A DNA stretch of 64,000 bases, taken from positions 3,348,001-3,412,000 of the forward strand of contig NZ_AP028669.1 in assembly GCF_041154485.1 (NCBI RefSeq), in the 5' to 3' direction. The notes under the pieces were generated by a model. That model was not told where the DNA came from and did not search any database. It saw nothing but the letters and a program-made list of their open reading frames with translations. Positions 34,945 through 46,524 of the stretch are shown here, piece after piece (the first letter of the stretch is position 1; every line of letters starts with the position of its first letter). A program made the translations under genes and the position numbers. The stretch is from Variovorax sp. V93. Its GTDB lineage: Bacteria > Pseudomonadota > Gammaproteobacteria > Burkholderiales > Burkholderiaceae_C.

Positions 34945-36293
34945 CCGCGGCACGCCCGAAGGACGACCGCGACACGCTGGCCGGCCGCCTGACGCGCACA
35001 CTGATCCTCTGGGTCGGCGGCGTGTGGATGCTCTGCGTGCTGGCCGTGGTCTGGTACGTGGACCGCGAGATCAACCACAACTTCGACAACGAACTGGTCG
35101 AGGTCTCGCACCGCATGTTCGACATGGCGCTGCAAGAGCTCGGCAAGCTGCAGCATTCGGGCGCCACGCCGGACGCGCCGATGATCGCGCCCAAGCAATT
35201 GTTCTCGGAAGACGCTGTGATGTACCAGGTGGTGGACATCCACGAGCACGTGCTGCTGCGCTCGGCCGAGGCGCCCACCGATGCCTTCGACGTGCCGCTG
35301 GCCGCGGGCTTCGCCAACAACCAGACCTGGCGCATCTATACGGTGCGGCATCCCACGCTGGGCCTTTACTTCCAGGTGGCCGATCCGCTTGACGAGCGGC
35401 GCTCGGCGCTGAACCGCACGCTGTTCGGGCTGATCATTCCGCTGGGTGCCGTGCTGCCGCTGCTGGCGCTGGTGCTGCGCAGGGTGGCCCGCAACGAGCT
35501 GCGCGTGCTGCAGCAGCTCGCAGGCGAGATCGAGAAGCGCAGCGGCTCCGACCTGCGCCCCATCACGCTGCCCGGCCTGCCGTACGAACTGCGCGCGGTC
35601 GGCGACCACGTCAACAGCCTGCTGGAACGCCTGTCGCACTCGCTGGACGTCGAGCGCGCGCTGGCCGCCAACGCGGCGCACGAGTTGCGAACACCGCTGG
35701 CCGCCGCACGGCTGCGGCTGCAGACCGCGCTCGAGCACGACCTGCAGCGCAACGACGTGCAGGCGGCGCTCGATGCGCTGCAGATGCTCAGCCACCGCAC
35801 CGAGAAGCTGCTGCAGCTCTCGCGCGCGGAATCGGCCGCCTCGCTCGCTCGCGCACGGGTCGACCTGGTGCAGCTGGCCGGTGCCGTGGCGCAGGACTTC
35901 TGGAACGACCCGCAGATCAGCGAGCGGCTCGCGCTCAAGGTGCCCGACGACGCCGCGCCGGTTGCCTCGGGCGACGTCGACGCGCTGGCGATCGCGCTGC
36001 GCAACCTGGTGGAAAACGCGCTGCGCTACGGCGGCAGCGGCCGCGTGGTGATCGAGGTGATGGCGCCCTGCACGCTCGCGGTGCGCGACTTCGGCGCGGG
36101 CGTCAGCGCCGCGCAGCTCGCCACGCTGCAGCAGCGCCATGTACGCCACAGCTCCGATCGCGCGGGCTACGGACTGGGGCTGTCGATCGTGGGCACGATC
36201 GTCGAGAAGCACGGCGCCAGGCTCGAACTGGCATCGCCCCCGCCCGGCGCCGCCCACGGCTTCGAGGCGCGCATCGTGCTGCGGCCGGCCTAG
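34941..36293 (+). CDS. Sensor histidine kinase, PmrB/QseC-like
   Basis: A 450-residue membrane kinase paired with the preceding response regulator (ATGA overlap). Two transmembrane helices (about 19-38 and 152-172) bracket a ~110-residue periplasmic sensor region; a short HAMP-like linker precedes the dimerisation helix with H247 in NAAHELRTPLAAARL. The ATPase domain shows N-box NLVENALRYGG, the DFGAGVS G1 box and GYGLGLSIV. Context points to sensing of an envelope stress that leads to phosphoethanolamine addition. Confidence 0.93.
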   Translation: MTAARPKDDRDTLAGRLTRTLILWVGGVWMLCVLAVVWYVDREINHNFDNELVEVSHRMFDMALQELGKLQHSGATPDAPMIAPKQLFSEDAVMYQVVDIHEHVLLRSAEAPTDAFDVPLAAGFANNQTWRIYTVRHPTLGLYFQVADPLDERRSALNRTLFGLIIPLGAVLPLLALVLRRVARNELRVLQQLAGEIEKRSGSDLRPITLPGLPYELRAVGDHVNSLLERLSHSLDVERALAANAAHELRTPLAAARLRLQTALEHDLQRNDVQAALDALQMLSHRTEKLLQLSRAESAASLARARVDLVQLAGAVAQDFWNDPQISERLALKVPDDAAPVASGDVDALAIALRNLVENALRYGGSGRVVIEVMAPCTLAVRDFGAGVSAAQLATLQQRHVRHSSDRAGYGLGLSIVGTIVEKHGARLELASPPPGAAHGFEARIVLRPA

Positions 36294-36302
36294 CGGCCAG
36301 GC

Positions 36303-36725
36303 CTACTCGCTCACCACCGCGCGCAGCCAGTCGGGCAAGGGCAGCGCCTTCTGCTTCGGAAAGTCGACCCAGATCGTGGTGGCCCCGCCGGCCGCGCAGA
36401 TCACCTCGGGCGCCTCGGCGCGCGCCATGGTGGCCCAGCTCTCGAAGGTGGTGCGTGCCGGATCGCTCACGTACATCTTGAGCAGCACGTCGCCGGGATA
36501 TTCGATCTGGCGGTAGAAATTGCAGAAGGCGTTGACGATCACCATGCCTTCGCCGCCCGGCGCGGGCTCGATGCCGAGCGAGCGGATCCAGTCGATGCGC
36601 GCAGTTTCGAGGTAGCGGAAGTAGGTGCCGTTGTTGAGGTGGCCCATGGCGTCCATGTCGCCCCAGCGGATGGGGATGGACATCTCGAACACGAACTTTT
36701 TCTTCTCGGGGATTTCGATTCTCAT
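36303..36725 (-). CDS. Hotdog-fold acyl-CoA thioesterase
   Basis: A 140-residue 4-hydroxybenzoyl-CoA-thioesterase-type hotdog protein. The active-site region IRWGDMDAMGHLNNGTYFRY (about 17-36) has the expected Asp and the HxNN turn. It would hydrolyse an acyl-CoA, but the chain cannot be told from sequence. Start ATG 36723-36725; upstream extension rejected. It follows the SDR gene by 22 bp on the minus strand and converges with the kinase at a 9-bp gap. Confidence 0.87.
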   Translation of the reverse strand: MRIEIPEKKKFVFEMSIPIRWGDMDAMGHLNNGTYFRYLETARIDWIRSLGIEPAPGGEGMVIVNAFCNFYRQIEYPGDVLLKMYVSDPARTTFESWATMARAEAPEVICAAGGATTIWVDFPKQKALPLPDWLRAVVSE

Positions 36726-36747
36726 CGGTGGGCTTTGATGGAAAGGA

Positions 36748-37530
36748 TCAGAGCGCGAACCCGTCGTCGGCCGCAATGACCGCGCCGTTCACGAAATGGC
36801 TCTGGCCGCTGGCCAGCAGCACGATCAGGCCGTCGAGATCTTCGGGCTTGCCCACGCGCTTGCGCGGCAGCATGTTCACGAGCTTGGCGCCGCCCTCGGA
36901 GGCCCAGTGGTCCTCGTTGAGCTCGGTCGTGATGTAGCCGGGGCACAGCGCATTCACGTTGATGCCGAAGCGGCCCCATTCGAGCGCCATGGCCTTGGTC
37001 ATCTGAACCACCGCGGCCTTGCTCATGCAGTAGGTGCCGATCTGCGGCAGCACCTTGAGCGCCGCCACCGAGGCGATGTTGATGATGCGCCCGCCGATGT
37101 AGGTGCCGGGCGCCGAACCGTCGGCGCGTGCCAGCATGCGCTTGCCCACTTCCTGCGCGACGAAGAAGGAGCCCTTCACGTTGGTGTCGAAGATGTAGTC
37201 GTAGTCGTCCGGCGTAACGTCCGAAAGGCGCTGGGTGGTACTCACGCCCGAGTTGTTGACCAGGATGTCGATGGGTCCCACCTCGGTTTCGGCGCGCGCC
37301 ACCGCGGCCTTGATGCTGCCGATGTCGGTGACGTCGAGCTCGACGGCGTGCGCGTCGCCGCCCTCACCCTCGATGCGGGCGCGCAGCTCCTTCAGTTTCT
37401 CGAGCCGGCGGCTCGCGAGCACCACTGCGGCGCCGGCGCGCGCCAGCGTCTTGGCAAACTGTGCGCCCAGTCCGCTGGAAGCGCCGGTGACGAAGGCCAC
37501 GCGGCCCGAAAGATCGATGCTGTAAGCCAT
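36748..37530 (-). CDS. Short-chain dehydrogenase/reductase, 260 aa
   Basis: Classical SDR with TGASSGLG (15-22), NNSG (NNAG variant) near residue 90, a serine in NIASVAAL, YCMSKAA (YxxxK) and a C-terminal acidic loop ending DDGFAL. Length and style match 3-hydroxyacyl-CoA/ketoacyl-reductase-like members of fatty-acid metabolism. It is followed by a thioesterase and is divergent from an ETF-ubiquinone oxidoreductase, so a role in acyl-CoA turnover is reasonable but not proven. Confidence 0.9.
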   Translation of the reverse strand: MAYSIDLSGRVAFVTGASSGLGAQFAKTLARAGAAVVLASRRLEKLKELRARIEGEGGDAHAVELDVTDIGSIKAAVARAETEVGPIDILVNNSGVSTTQRLSDVTPDDYDYIFDTNVKGSFFVAQEVGKRMLARADGSAPGTYIGGRIINIASVAALKVLPQIGTYCMSKAAVVQMTKAMALEWGRFGINVNALCPGYITTELNEDHWASEGGAKLVNMLPRKRVGKPEDLDGLIVLLASGQSHFVNGAVIAADDGFAL

Positions 37531-37646
37531 GAAAGGGGGTCCTGTTGAGCCGTTGCCGAGTCGCCGAGGCGACGCCCGGCACTCCACATAAAATGTTTCG
37601 CGCCCTCGAGGCGTCCGAGCCTCAAATCATTATCGACGAGACCCAC

Positions 37647-39350
37647 ATGACCCACGACGAAATCCTCGCCCAGTTCGGCCCCCGCGAATCCATGGAATAC
37701 GACGTGGTCGTCGTCGGCGGCGGCCCGGCCGGCCTCTCGACCGCCATCCGGCTCAAGCAGTTGGCCGCCCACCATGAAAAGGAAATCTCGGTGGTGGTGC
37801 TCGAAAAGGGCTCCGAGCCCGGCGCGCACATCCTCTCGGGCGCCATCATGGACCCGCGCGCGCTCAACGAGCTGCTGCCCGACTGGAAGGAACTGGGCGC
37901 CCCGCTCAACCAGCCCGTCACCGACGACGCCATGGTGTTCCTCGGCGAGAAATCGGGCCTGCGCACGCCCAACCTCTTCCTGCCGGCCTGCTTCCAGAAC
38001 CACGGCAACTACATCATCAGCCTGGGCGCCTTCACCAAGTGGCTCGCGCAGCAGGCCGAGAACATGGGGGTGGAGATCTTCCCGGGCTTCCCGGCGGCCG
38101 AGGTGCTCTACAACGAAAACGGCTCGGTGCGCGGCGTGGCCACCGGCAACATGGGCGTGGGCAAGGACGGCGAACCCACCGAGAACTTCCAGCTCGGCAT
38201 GGAGCTGCTGGGCAAGTACACGGTGTTTGCCGAAGGCGCGCGCGGCCACCTGGGCCGCCAGCTGATCGCCAGATTCAAGCTCGACGAGGGCAAGGATCCG
38301 CAGACCTACGGCCTGGGCGTGAAGGAAGTGTGGGAGATCGACCCCAAGCGCCACCAGCCCGGCTTCGTGCTGCACACCGCCGGCTGGCCGATGAAGAGCG
38401 ACACCTACGGCGGCGCCTTCCTCTACCACATGGAAGACAACAAGGTCACCATGGGCTTCATCACCGGCCTGGACTACAGCAACCCCTACCTGAGCCCGTT
38501 CGAGGAAATGCAGCGCTGGAAGCTGCACCCCAACATCCGCTGGTACCTCGAAGGCGACGAGGCCCAGGGCATCAAGCCCGCCAAGCGCATCGGCTACGGC
38601 GCGCGCGCCATCACGGCCGGCGGCCTGATGTCGCTGCCCAAGACGGTGTTCCCGGGCGGCGCGCTGGTCGGCTGCGAGGCCGGCTACCTCAACGTGAGCC
38701 GCATCAAGGGCAGCCACGCCGCCATCAAGACCGGCATGCTGGCCGCCGAAGCCGCCTTCGACGCGGTGCAGGCCGGCCGCCAGCACGACGAGCTCACGGC
38801 CTACCCGGCCGCCTTCGAGAAGAGCTGGCTCTACACCGAGCTGAACAAGGCGCGCAACTTCAAGGCCTGGTTCAAGAAGGGGCTGGGCATTGCCACCTTC
38901 ATGAACGGCATCGAGCAGTGGCTGTTGAAGGGCCATATCCCATGGACGCTGCACCGCCACAAGCCCGACCACCTGTACCTCAAGCCCGCGGCGGAGTGCA
39001 AGCCCATCGCCTATCCGAAGCCGGACGGCAAGCTGACCTTCGACCGCCTCTCGAGCGTGTTCATCAGCAACACCAACCACGAGGAGCAGCAGCCGGCGCA
39101 CCTGACGCTCAAGGACGCGTCGGTGCCGGTGAACATCAACCTCTCGAAGTTCGCGGGCCCCGAAAGCCGCTACTGCCCGGCCGGCGTGTACGAGTTCGTG
39201 CCCGACGAGGCCAGCGCGGGCAAGCAGCGCCTGCAGATCAACGCGCAGAACTGCGTGCACTGCAAGACCTGCGACATCAAGGACCCGACGCAGAACATCG
39301 TGTGGGTCACGCCTGAAGGGGGCGGCGGGCCGAATTACGTGGGGATGTGA
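37647..39350 (+). CDS. Electron-transfer flavoprotein-ubiquinone oxidoreductase
   Basis: Membrane-attached FAD/4Fe-4S enzyme (567 residues) that passes electrons from acyl-CoA dehydrogenases, via ETF, to ubiquinone. The N-terminal FAD motif is VVVGGGPAGLSTAIRLKQL, and GSEPGAHILSGAIMDP is family-specific. The C-terminal iron-sulfur cluster ligands are C-P-A-G-V-Y-E-F and CVHCKTCDIKDP. ATG 37647 is preferred to upstream Met codons because the family alignment begins here. It would serve, among others, the isobutyryl-CoA dehydrogenase at 4690-5844. A clean terminator follows 20 bp after the stop. Confidence 0.96.
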   Translation: MTHDEILAQFGPRESMEYDVVVVGGGPAGLSTAIRLKQLAAHHEKEISVVVLEKGSEPGAHILSGAIMDPRALNELLPDWKELGAPLNQPVTDDAMVFLGEKSGLRTPNLFLPACFQNHGNYIISLGAFTKWLAQQAENMGVEIFPGFPAAEVLYNENGSVRGVATGNMGVGKDGEPTENFQLGMELLGKYTVFAEGARGHLGRQLIARFKLDEGKDPQTYGLGVKEVWEIDPKRHQPGFVLHTAGWPMKSDTYGGAFLYHMEDNKVTMGFITGLDYSNPYLSPFEEMQRWKLHPNIRWYLEGDEAQGIKPAKRIGYGARAITAGGLMSLPKTVFPGGALVGCEAGYLNVSRIKGSHAAIKTGMLAAEAAFDAVQAGRQHDELTAYPAAFEKSWLYTELNKARNFKAWFKKGLGIATFMNGIEQWLLKGHIPWTLHRHKPDHLYLKPAAECKPIAYPKPDGKLTFDRLSSVFISNTNHEEQQPAHLTLKDASVPVNINLSKFAGPESRYCPAGVYEFVPDEASAGKQRLQINAQNCVHCKTCDIKDPTQNIVWVTPEGGGGPNYVGM

Positions 39351-39370
39351 GGCTTCTCTACCTTCTTGGA

Positions 39371-39392
39371 AGCCCTCTTCGGAGGGCTTTTT
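39371..39392 (+). terminator. Rho-independent terminator after ETF-ubiquinone oxidoreductase
   Basis: AGCCCTC-TTCG-GAGGGCT with a stable UUCG tetraloop, followed by four more T residues and a second T-run. It starts 21 bp past the stop codon. Confidence 0.88.
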
Positions 39393-39482
39393 GCTTTTTG
39401 TTGGTTGTTGTGCGCTCTTGTTCGGGGTGCGTGCACAGGCCACGGCGCCGGTGTACCGCTGATCAACGACCGCTGCGCATAA

Positions 39483-39578
39483 CGCTCCCGTCGGTGGGGT
39501 GCCTTGCGCAGCGAAATCAAGGAGGAGGCCGCAGGCCGGAGGACATTCGCGGAGCAAGGTACCCCGTCGGCGGGAGCG
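39483..39578. repeat. Large imperfect inverted repeat (96 bp)
   Basis: The left arm CGCTCCCGTCGGTGGGGT, continuing GCCTTGC, matches in reverse complement the right arm GCAAGG-TACCCC-GTCGGCGGGAGCG; about 27 of the outer 32 positions pair. The centre is a purine-rich GGAGGAGGCC-GCA-GGCCGGAGGAC with its own small dyad. It lies in the 253-bp gap between two convergent genes, with nothing else there except the terminator at 39371. It looks like a palindromic intergenic element, possibly dispersed; copy number cannot be seen here. Confidence 0.6.
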
Positions 39579-39603
39579 CACCCCCGCCGACAGAACGCAC
39601 AGT

Positions 39604-43269
<3,666 letters not shown>

Positions 43270-43311
43270 GGGAAAGGAAGAGTCTTCGCAAAAAAGGAAT
43301 GGCGGTCCGGA

Positions 43312-44604
43312 TCAGTTCTGCCGCAGGTCGCGTCCGCGCGTCTCGGGCAGGCACAGCGCCACGATCACCACCATGGCGTAGGCCACAGCGGCGCACACGC
43401 CGATGGCCGTGCCCAGCGAAAGATGCATGCGGTCGCTCAGCACGCCGACCAGCGCCGGAAAGGTGGCGCCGATGCCGCGGCCGAAGTTGTAGCAAAAGCC
43501 TTGCCCGGATCCGCGCAGCTCATTGGGGAAGAGCTCGGCCAGGAAGGCGCCTGCGCCGCTGAAGATGCCCGACATGAAGAAGCCGAGCGGAAAGCCGAGC
43601 AGCAGCATCAGGCCGTCGGTGATGGGCAGCAGCGTGTAGGCATAGACCAGCGATCCGGCGCCCACCGCGAACAGGATGAAGGCGCGGCGGCGCCCGAGCC
43701 GGTCCGACAGGTAGGCGCCGCACAGGTAGCCGATGAAGGCGCCGATGATGAACATGAACTGGTAGCCGCCCGAACCCAGCACTGTGAGATGGCGCTCGTT
43801 CTTGAGGAAGGTGGGCAGCCAGACGCCGATCGCGTAATAGCCGCCCTGCATGCCGGTGAACAGCAGGCTCGCGAGCACCGTGGTGCCCAGCATGCCGGGC
43901 TTGAAGATCGCGAGGAAATTGCCGCTGCGCTCGCCGCGCGCCACCGCGGCGCGGCTCTGCACGTAGATTTCCGGGTCGCGGATCGAACGACGGATGAACA
44001 CGATCAAAAGCGCCGGCAGCAGGCCCAGCATGAACATCGCGCGCCACGAATACTCCGGCGGCAGGAACGAGAACAGCGCCATCGACACCAGCACCGCCGC
44101 GCCCCAGCCCACGGCCCAGCTGCTCTGCACCAACCCCACCGCCTTGCCCCGGTAGGCAGGCCGGATCATCTCGGCGATGAGCACCGAGCCCACCGCCCAT
44201 TCGCCGCCGAAACCCAGGCCCTGCAGCGTGCGGGCGACCAGCAACTGCTCGGGTGTCTGCGCGAGGCCGCAGGCAAAGGTGAAGATCGCGAACACCAGGA
44301 TGGTGAGCTGCAGGATGCGCACGCGGCCATACCTGTCGGCCAGGATGCCGGCCACCCAGCCGCCGATGGCCGAGGCCACCAGCGTGGCGGTACCGATCAG
44401 GCCCACCTCGGTCTTGCTCATGCCCCACAGCGACAGCAGGATGGGCGTGACCAGCGGCAGCGTGTAGTAGTCGAAGGCATCGACCGCGTAGCCGCTGAAG
44501 GATGCGGCGAGCGTGCGTTTCTCGTTGGGGTTGAGCGTGCGCAGCCAGCTGCCTTCGGCTTGGGTGGCGTCACCCGCCTGGGCGGCGTCGAGGGTGGTTT
44601 TCAT
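43312..44604 (-). CDS. MFS transporter, sialic-acid/lactate/AAHS-type
   Basis: A 430-residue major facilitator of the metabolite:H+ symporter branch with about 12 helices. Diagnostic loops are GWVAGILADRYGRVRIL after helix 2, FGGEWAVGSVLIAEMIRP in the fourth helix, and AYLSDRLGRRRAF in the second half. The N-terminal FSGYAVDAFDYYTLPLVTP resembles JEN/LctP-like members of the SHS group. It sits 39 bp after the D-Glu-cyclase-like gene and 42 bp before the 5-oxoprolinase, so pyroglutamate, glutamate or a related acid is the probable substrate (inference). Confidence 0.9.
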   Translation of the reverse strand: MKTTLDAAQAGDATQAEGSWLRTLNPNEKRTLAASFSGYAVDAFDYYTLPLVTPILLSLWGMSKTEVGLIGTATLVASAIGGWVAGILADRYGRVRILQLTILVFAIFTFACGLAQTPEQLLVARTLQGLGFGGEWAVGSVLIAEMIRPAYRGKAVGLVQSSWAVGWGAAVLVSMALFSFLPPEYSWRAMFMLGLLPALLIVFIRRSIRDPEIYVQSRAAVARGERSGNFLAIFKPGMLGTTVLASLLFTGMQGGYYAIGVWLPTFLKNERHLTVLGSGGYQFMFIIGAFIGYLCGAYLSDRLGRRRAFILFAVGAGSLVYAYTLLPITDGLMLLLGFPLGFFMSGIFSGAGAFLAELFPNELRGSGQGFCYNFGRGIGATFPALVGVLSDRMHLSLGTAIGVCAAVAYAMVVIVALCLPETRGRDLRQN

Positions 44605-44643
44605 GGTTTTGTCTCCAGGTATGAATGGGTGAAAACGGCGGAG

Positions 44644-45459
44644 CTAGAACGCGGCCAGGCTGTGATGCAGCAGATCGGTCACCAACATCGAGCCCGGCGC
44701 GTGCGTGATGGCGAACGGCAGGCGGGCGGCGGCCAGCGCGGCCTGGGGCGTGACGCCGCAGGCCCAGAACACGGGCAGCTCATCGGGCATCACCTCGACC
44801 GCGTCGCCGTAGTCGGGATCGCCGATCGAGCGGATGCCGATCAGCGCCGGGTTGCCGATGTGCACCGGCGCGCCGTGCACGGCCGGAAAGCGCGAGGTGA
44901 TCTGCACCGCGCGAATGGCATCGGCCGCGCGCAGCGGGCGCATCGACACCACCATCGGCCCATGGAAGGCACCGGCCGGCGTGGTGGCCACCGAGGTGCG
45001 GTACATCGCCACGTTGCGGCCCTGCGCCACGTGACGAAGCACGATGCCTTCGGCCATCAGCGCATGCTCGAAGGTGAAGGAGCAGCCGATGACGAAGCTC
45101 ACCAGGTCGTCGCTCCAGAGCGCGCGCACGTCGGTGGGTTCGTCCGCCAGGATGCCGTCACGCCACACGCGGTAGCGCGGCAGGTCGGTGCGGATGTCGA
45201 TGTCCTCGCCGAGCGCCGGCAGCGCCGGGTCACCGGCTTCCGAGACGCCGAGCAAGGGGCACGGCTTGGGGTTGGCCTGGCAGAAGCGCAGGAAGTCGGC
45301 CGCATGTGCCCGCGGCAGGATCACGAGGTTGCCCTGCACATGGGCGCTCGCGAGCCCGCTGGTGTGGGAGCTCAGCGCGCCGCTGCGGCAGGCTTGGCGC
45401 ACGGCCAGCGCGCTGCTGCCTGCGCCGGGCTGTTCTGCGAAGGATGGACGGTTCGACAT
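44644..45459 (-). CDS. D-glutamate cyclase-like / DUF1445 hydro-lyase
   Basis: A 271-residue protein of the YcsI/DUF1445 family (Pfam D-Glu_cyclase). Clear family blocks are [19 protein letters not shown] at the N-terminus, [13 protein letters not shown] (with central Cys) and [23 protein letters not shown]. The mammalian family member, DGLUCY, turns D-glutamate into 5-oxo-D-proline. Bacterial copies are usually listed only as 'putative hydro-lyase'. Its placement with a 5-oxoprolinase and an MFS carrier is a strong independent hint that the activity is D-glutamate cyclisation or the reverse. Confidence 0.88.
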   Translation of the reverse strand: MSNRPSFAEQPGAGSSALAVRQACRSGALSSHTSGLASAHVQGNLVILPRAHAADFLRFCQANPKPCPLLGVSEAGDPALPALGEDIDIRTDLPRYRVWRDGILADEPTDVRALWSDDLVSFVIGCSFTFEHALMAEGIVLRHVAQGRNVAMYRTSVATTPAGAFHGPMVVSMRPLRAADAIRAVQITSRFPAVHGAPVHIGNPALIGIRSIGDPDYGDAVEVMPDELPVFWACGVTPQAALAAARLPFAITHAPGSMLVTDLLHHSLAAF

Positions 45460-45469
45460 TTGGCGTTCT

Positions 45470-45519
45470 CGATGCCCGAGGCATCGCTGTGGTGTGATGC
45501 GCCGGATTGTGGGAATCCG
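45470..45519. promoter_or_regulatory. Twin palindromes upstream of the D-Glu-cyclase-like gene
   Basis: Two perfect dyads lie in the 91-bp gap: CGATGCC-N3-GGCATCG (45470-45486) and CGGATT-N5-AATCCG (45503-45519). They begin 10 bp upstream of the DUF1445 start and follow the LysR stop by about 30 bp. They could be operators (for the LysR protein or another regulator) or a read-through hairpin; no T-run accompanies either. Confidence 0.5.
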
Positions 45520-45550
45520 CGCTCACGAACGCCAACGCAAAGTTTCTTTC

Positions 45551-46456
45551 TCAACTCATCGATTTTTTCGATGACCCCATGCGGTGCGAGGCATGCACCA
45601 CGGCGGAGCCCAGCGCGGCCTCCGGCAGCGGAGACGAGGGGTCGTCGCGGTAGCTCGCGTAGATGGGCAGCGGCTCCAGCGTCACGTCACAAGGCAGCAC
45701 GCGCAGCGGCAGGCGCCGCGCCAGCGGCTCGACCACCGCGCGCGGCAGCGCGGCCACGCCGAAGCCCGCCTCCACCAGCTGCGCCATCGCCGAGATCGAC
45801 GAGATCGCATGCACGCGCGGCGGCGGGCTGCCGGCTTCGCGGAACAGCTCGAGCAGCGCCACGTGCGGCTGCGATCCGCGCTGGAAGGTCAGCAGGTCGA
45901 GCGACAGCAGGTCCGGCAGGCGGTAGCGCCGCTTCAGGTGCAGCTCGCGGTGGCCGACGAAGCACATGGGCATCGGCGGCACGGCGCGGGTGCGCACGCC
46001 GTCCCCGGCGGCCGGCAGCGCGGCAAACACCAGGTCCTGCTTGCCGCGCTGCAACTGGTCGACCAGCACCGGCGTGGTTTCGACGGTGAGCTCCAGCTCG
46101 AAGTCCGGATGCGTCGCCTGCATGTGCTTGAGCCAGCCGGTCAGCCAACTGTGCACCACCGATTCGATGGCGCCCACGCGCAGCACGGCCTCGCGCACCG
46201 TGCCCGAGCCCATCTCGGCCTTGATGTGCATCTGCATCTCGAGCAGCTTCTGCGCGAAGGCATGGAAGCGCTGCCCCGCCACCGTGAGGCGGAACTGCTT
46301 GTCGCGCCGGTCGAGCAGCAGCACGCCCAGCTCGCGTTCGAGCGCGGCGATGCGGCTGGACAGCGCCGACTGCGTGAGGTGCAGCTTCTCGGCCGCACGG
46401 GTGACACTCTTGAGCGCCACGGCCCAATGGAAGGCTTCGACGAATCGCAGGTTCAT
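45551..46456 (-). CDS. LysR-family regulator upstream of the 5-oxoproline operon
   Basis: A 301-residue LysR protein: RFVEAFHWAVALKSVTRAAE and TQSALSSRIAALERELGV form the winged helix (residues 3-62), with an effector-binding domain from ~90. It is the nearest upstream gene to the DUF1445 / MFS / 5-oxoprolinase set on the same strand, but is also divergent from the DenD-TRAP genes at 68 bp, so either operon, or both, could be its target. The start ATG 46454-46456 is clear. Confidence 0.9.
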   Translation of the reverse strand: MNLRFVEAFHWAVALKSVTRAAEKLHLTQSALSSRIAALERELGVLLLDRRDKQFRLTVAGQRFHAFAQKLLEMQMHIKAEMGSGTVREAVLRVGAIESVVHSWLTGWLKHMQATHPDFELELTVETTPVLVDQLQRGKQDLVFAALPAAGDGVRTRAVPPMPMCFVGHRELHLKRRYRLPDLLSLDLLTFQRGSQPHVALLELFREAGSPPPRVHAISSISAMAQLVEAGFGVAALPRAVVEPLARRLPLRVLPCDVTLEPLPIYASYRDDPSSPLPEAALGSAVVHASHRMGSSKKSMS

Positions 46457-46481
46457 GGTGCAAGTGTCGCCTGAGCCGCGC

Positions 46482-46514
46482 CCTTCGCTGCGCTATGCTC
46501 GTTGGCGAAGGAGA
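46482..46514 (+). promoter_or_regulatory. Dyad overlapping the denD Shine-Dalgarno
   Basis: CCTTCGC (46482-46488) and GCGAAGG (46505-46511) are perfect complements with a 16-base loop. The second arm overlaps the GAAGGAG ribosome-binding site of the DenD-like gene (46508-46514). It could be a DNA operator or an RNA hairpin that masks initiation. Confidence 0.4.
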
Positions 46515-46524
46515 CAAGACCACC

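Noticed and set aside
37560..37573. GTCGCC-GA-GGCGAC palindrome before the ETF-ubiquinone oxidoreductase gene
   Set aside because: Short and GC-rich, of a kind expected by chance in such DNA; no regulator gene nearby.
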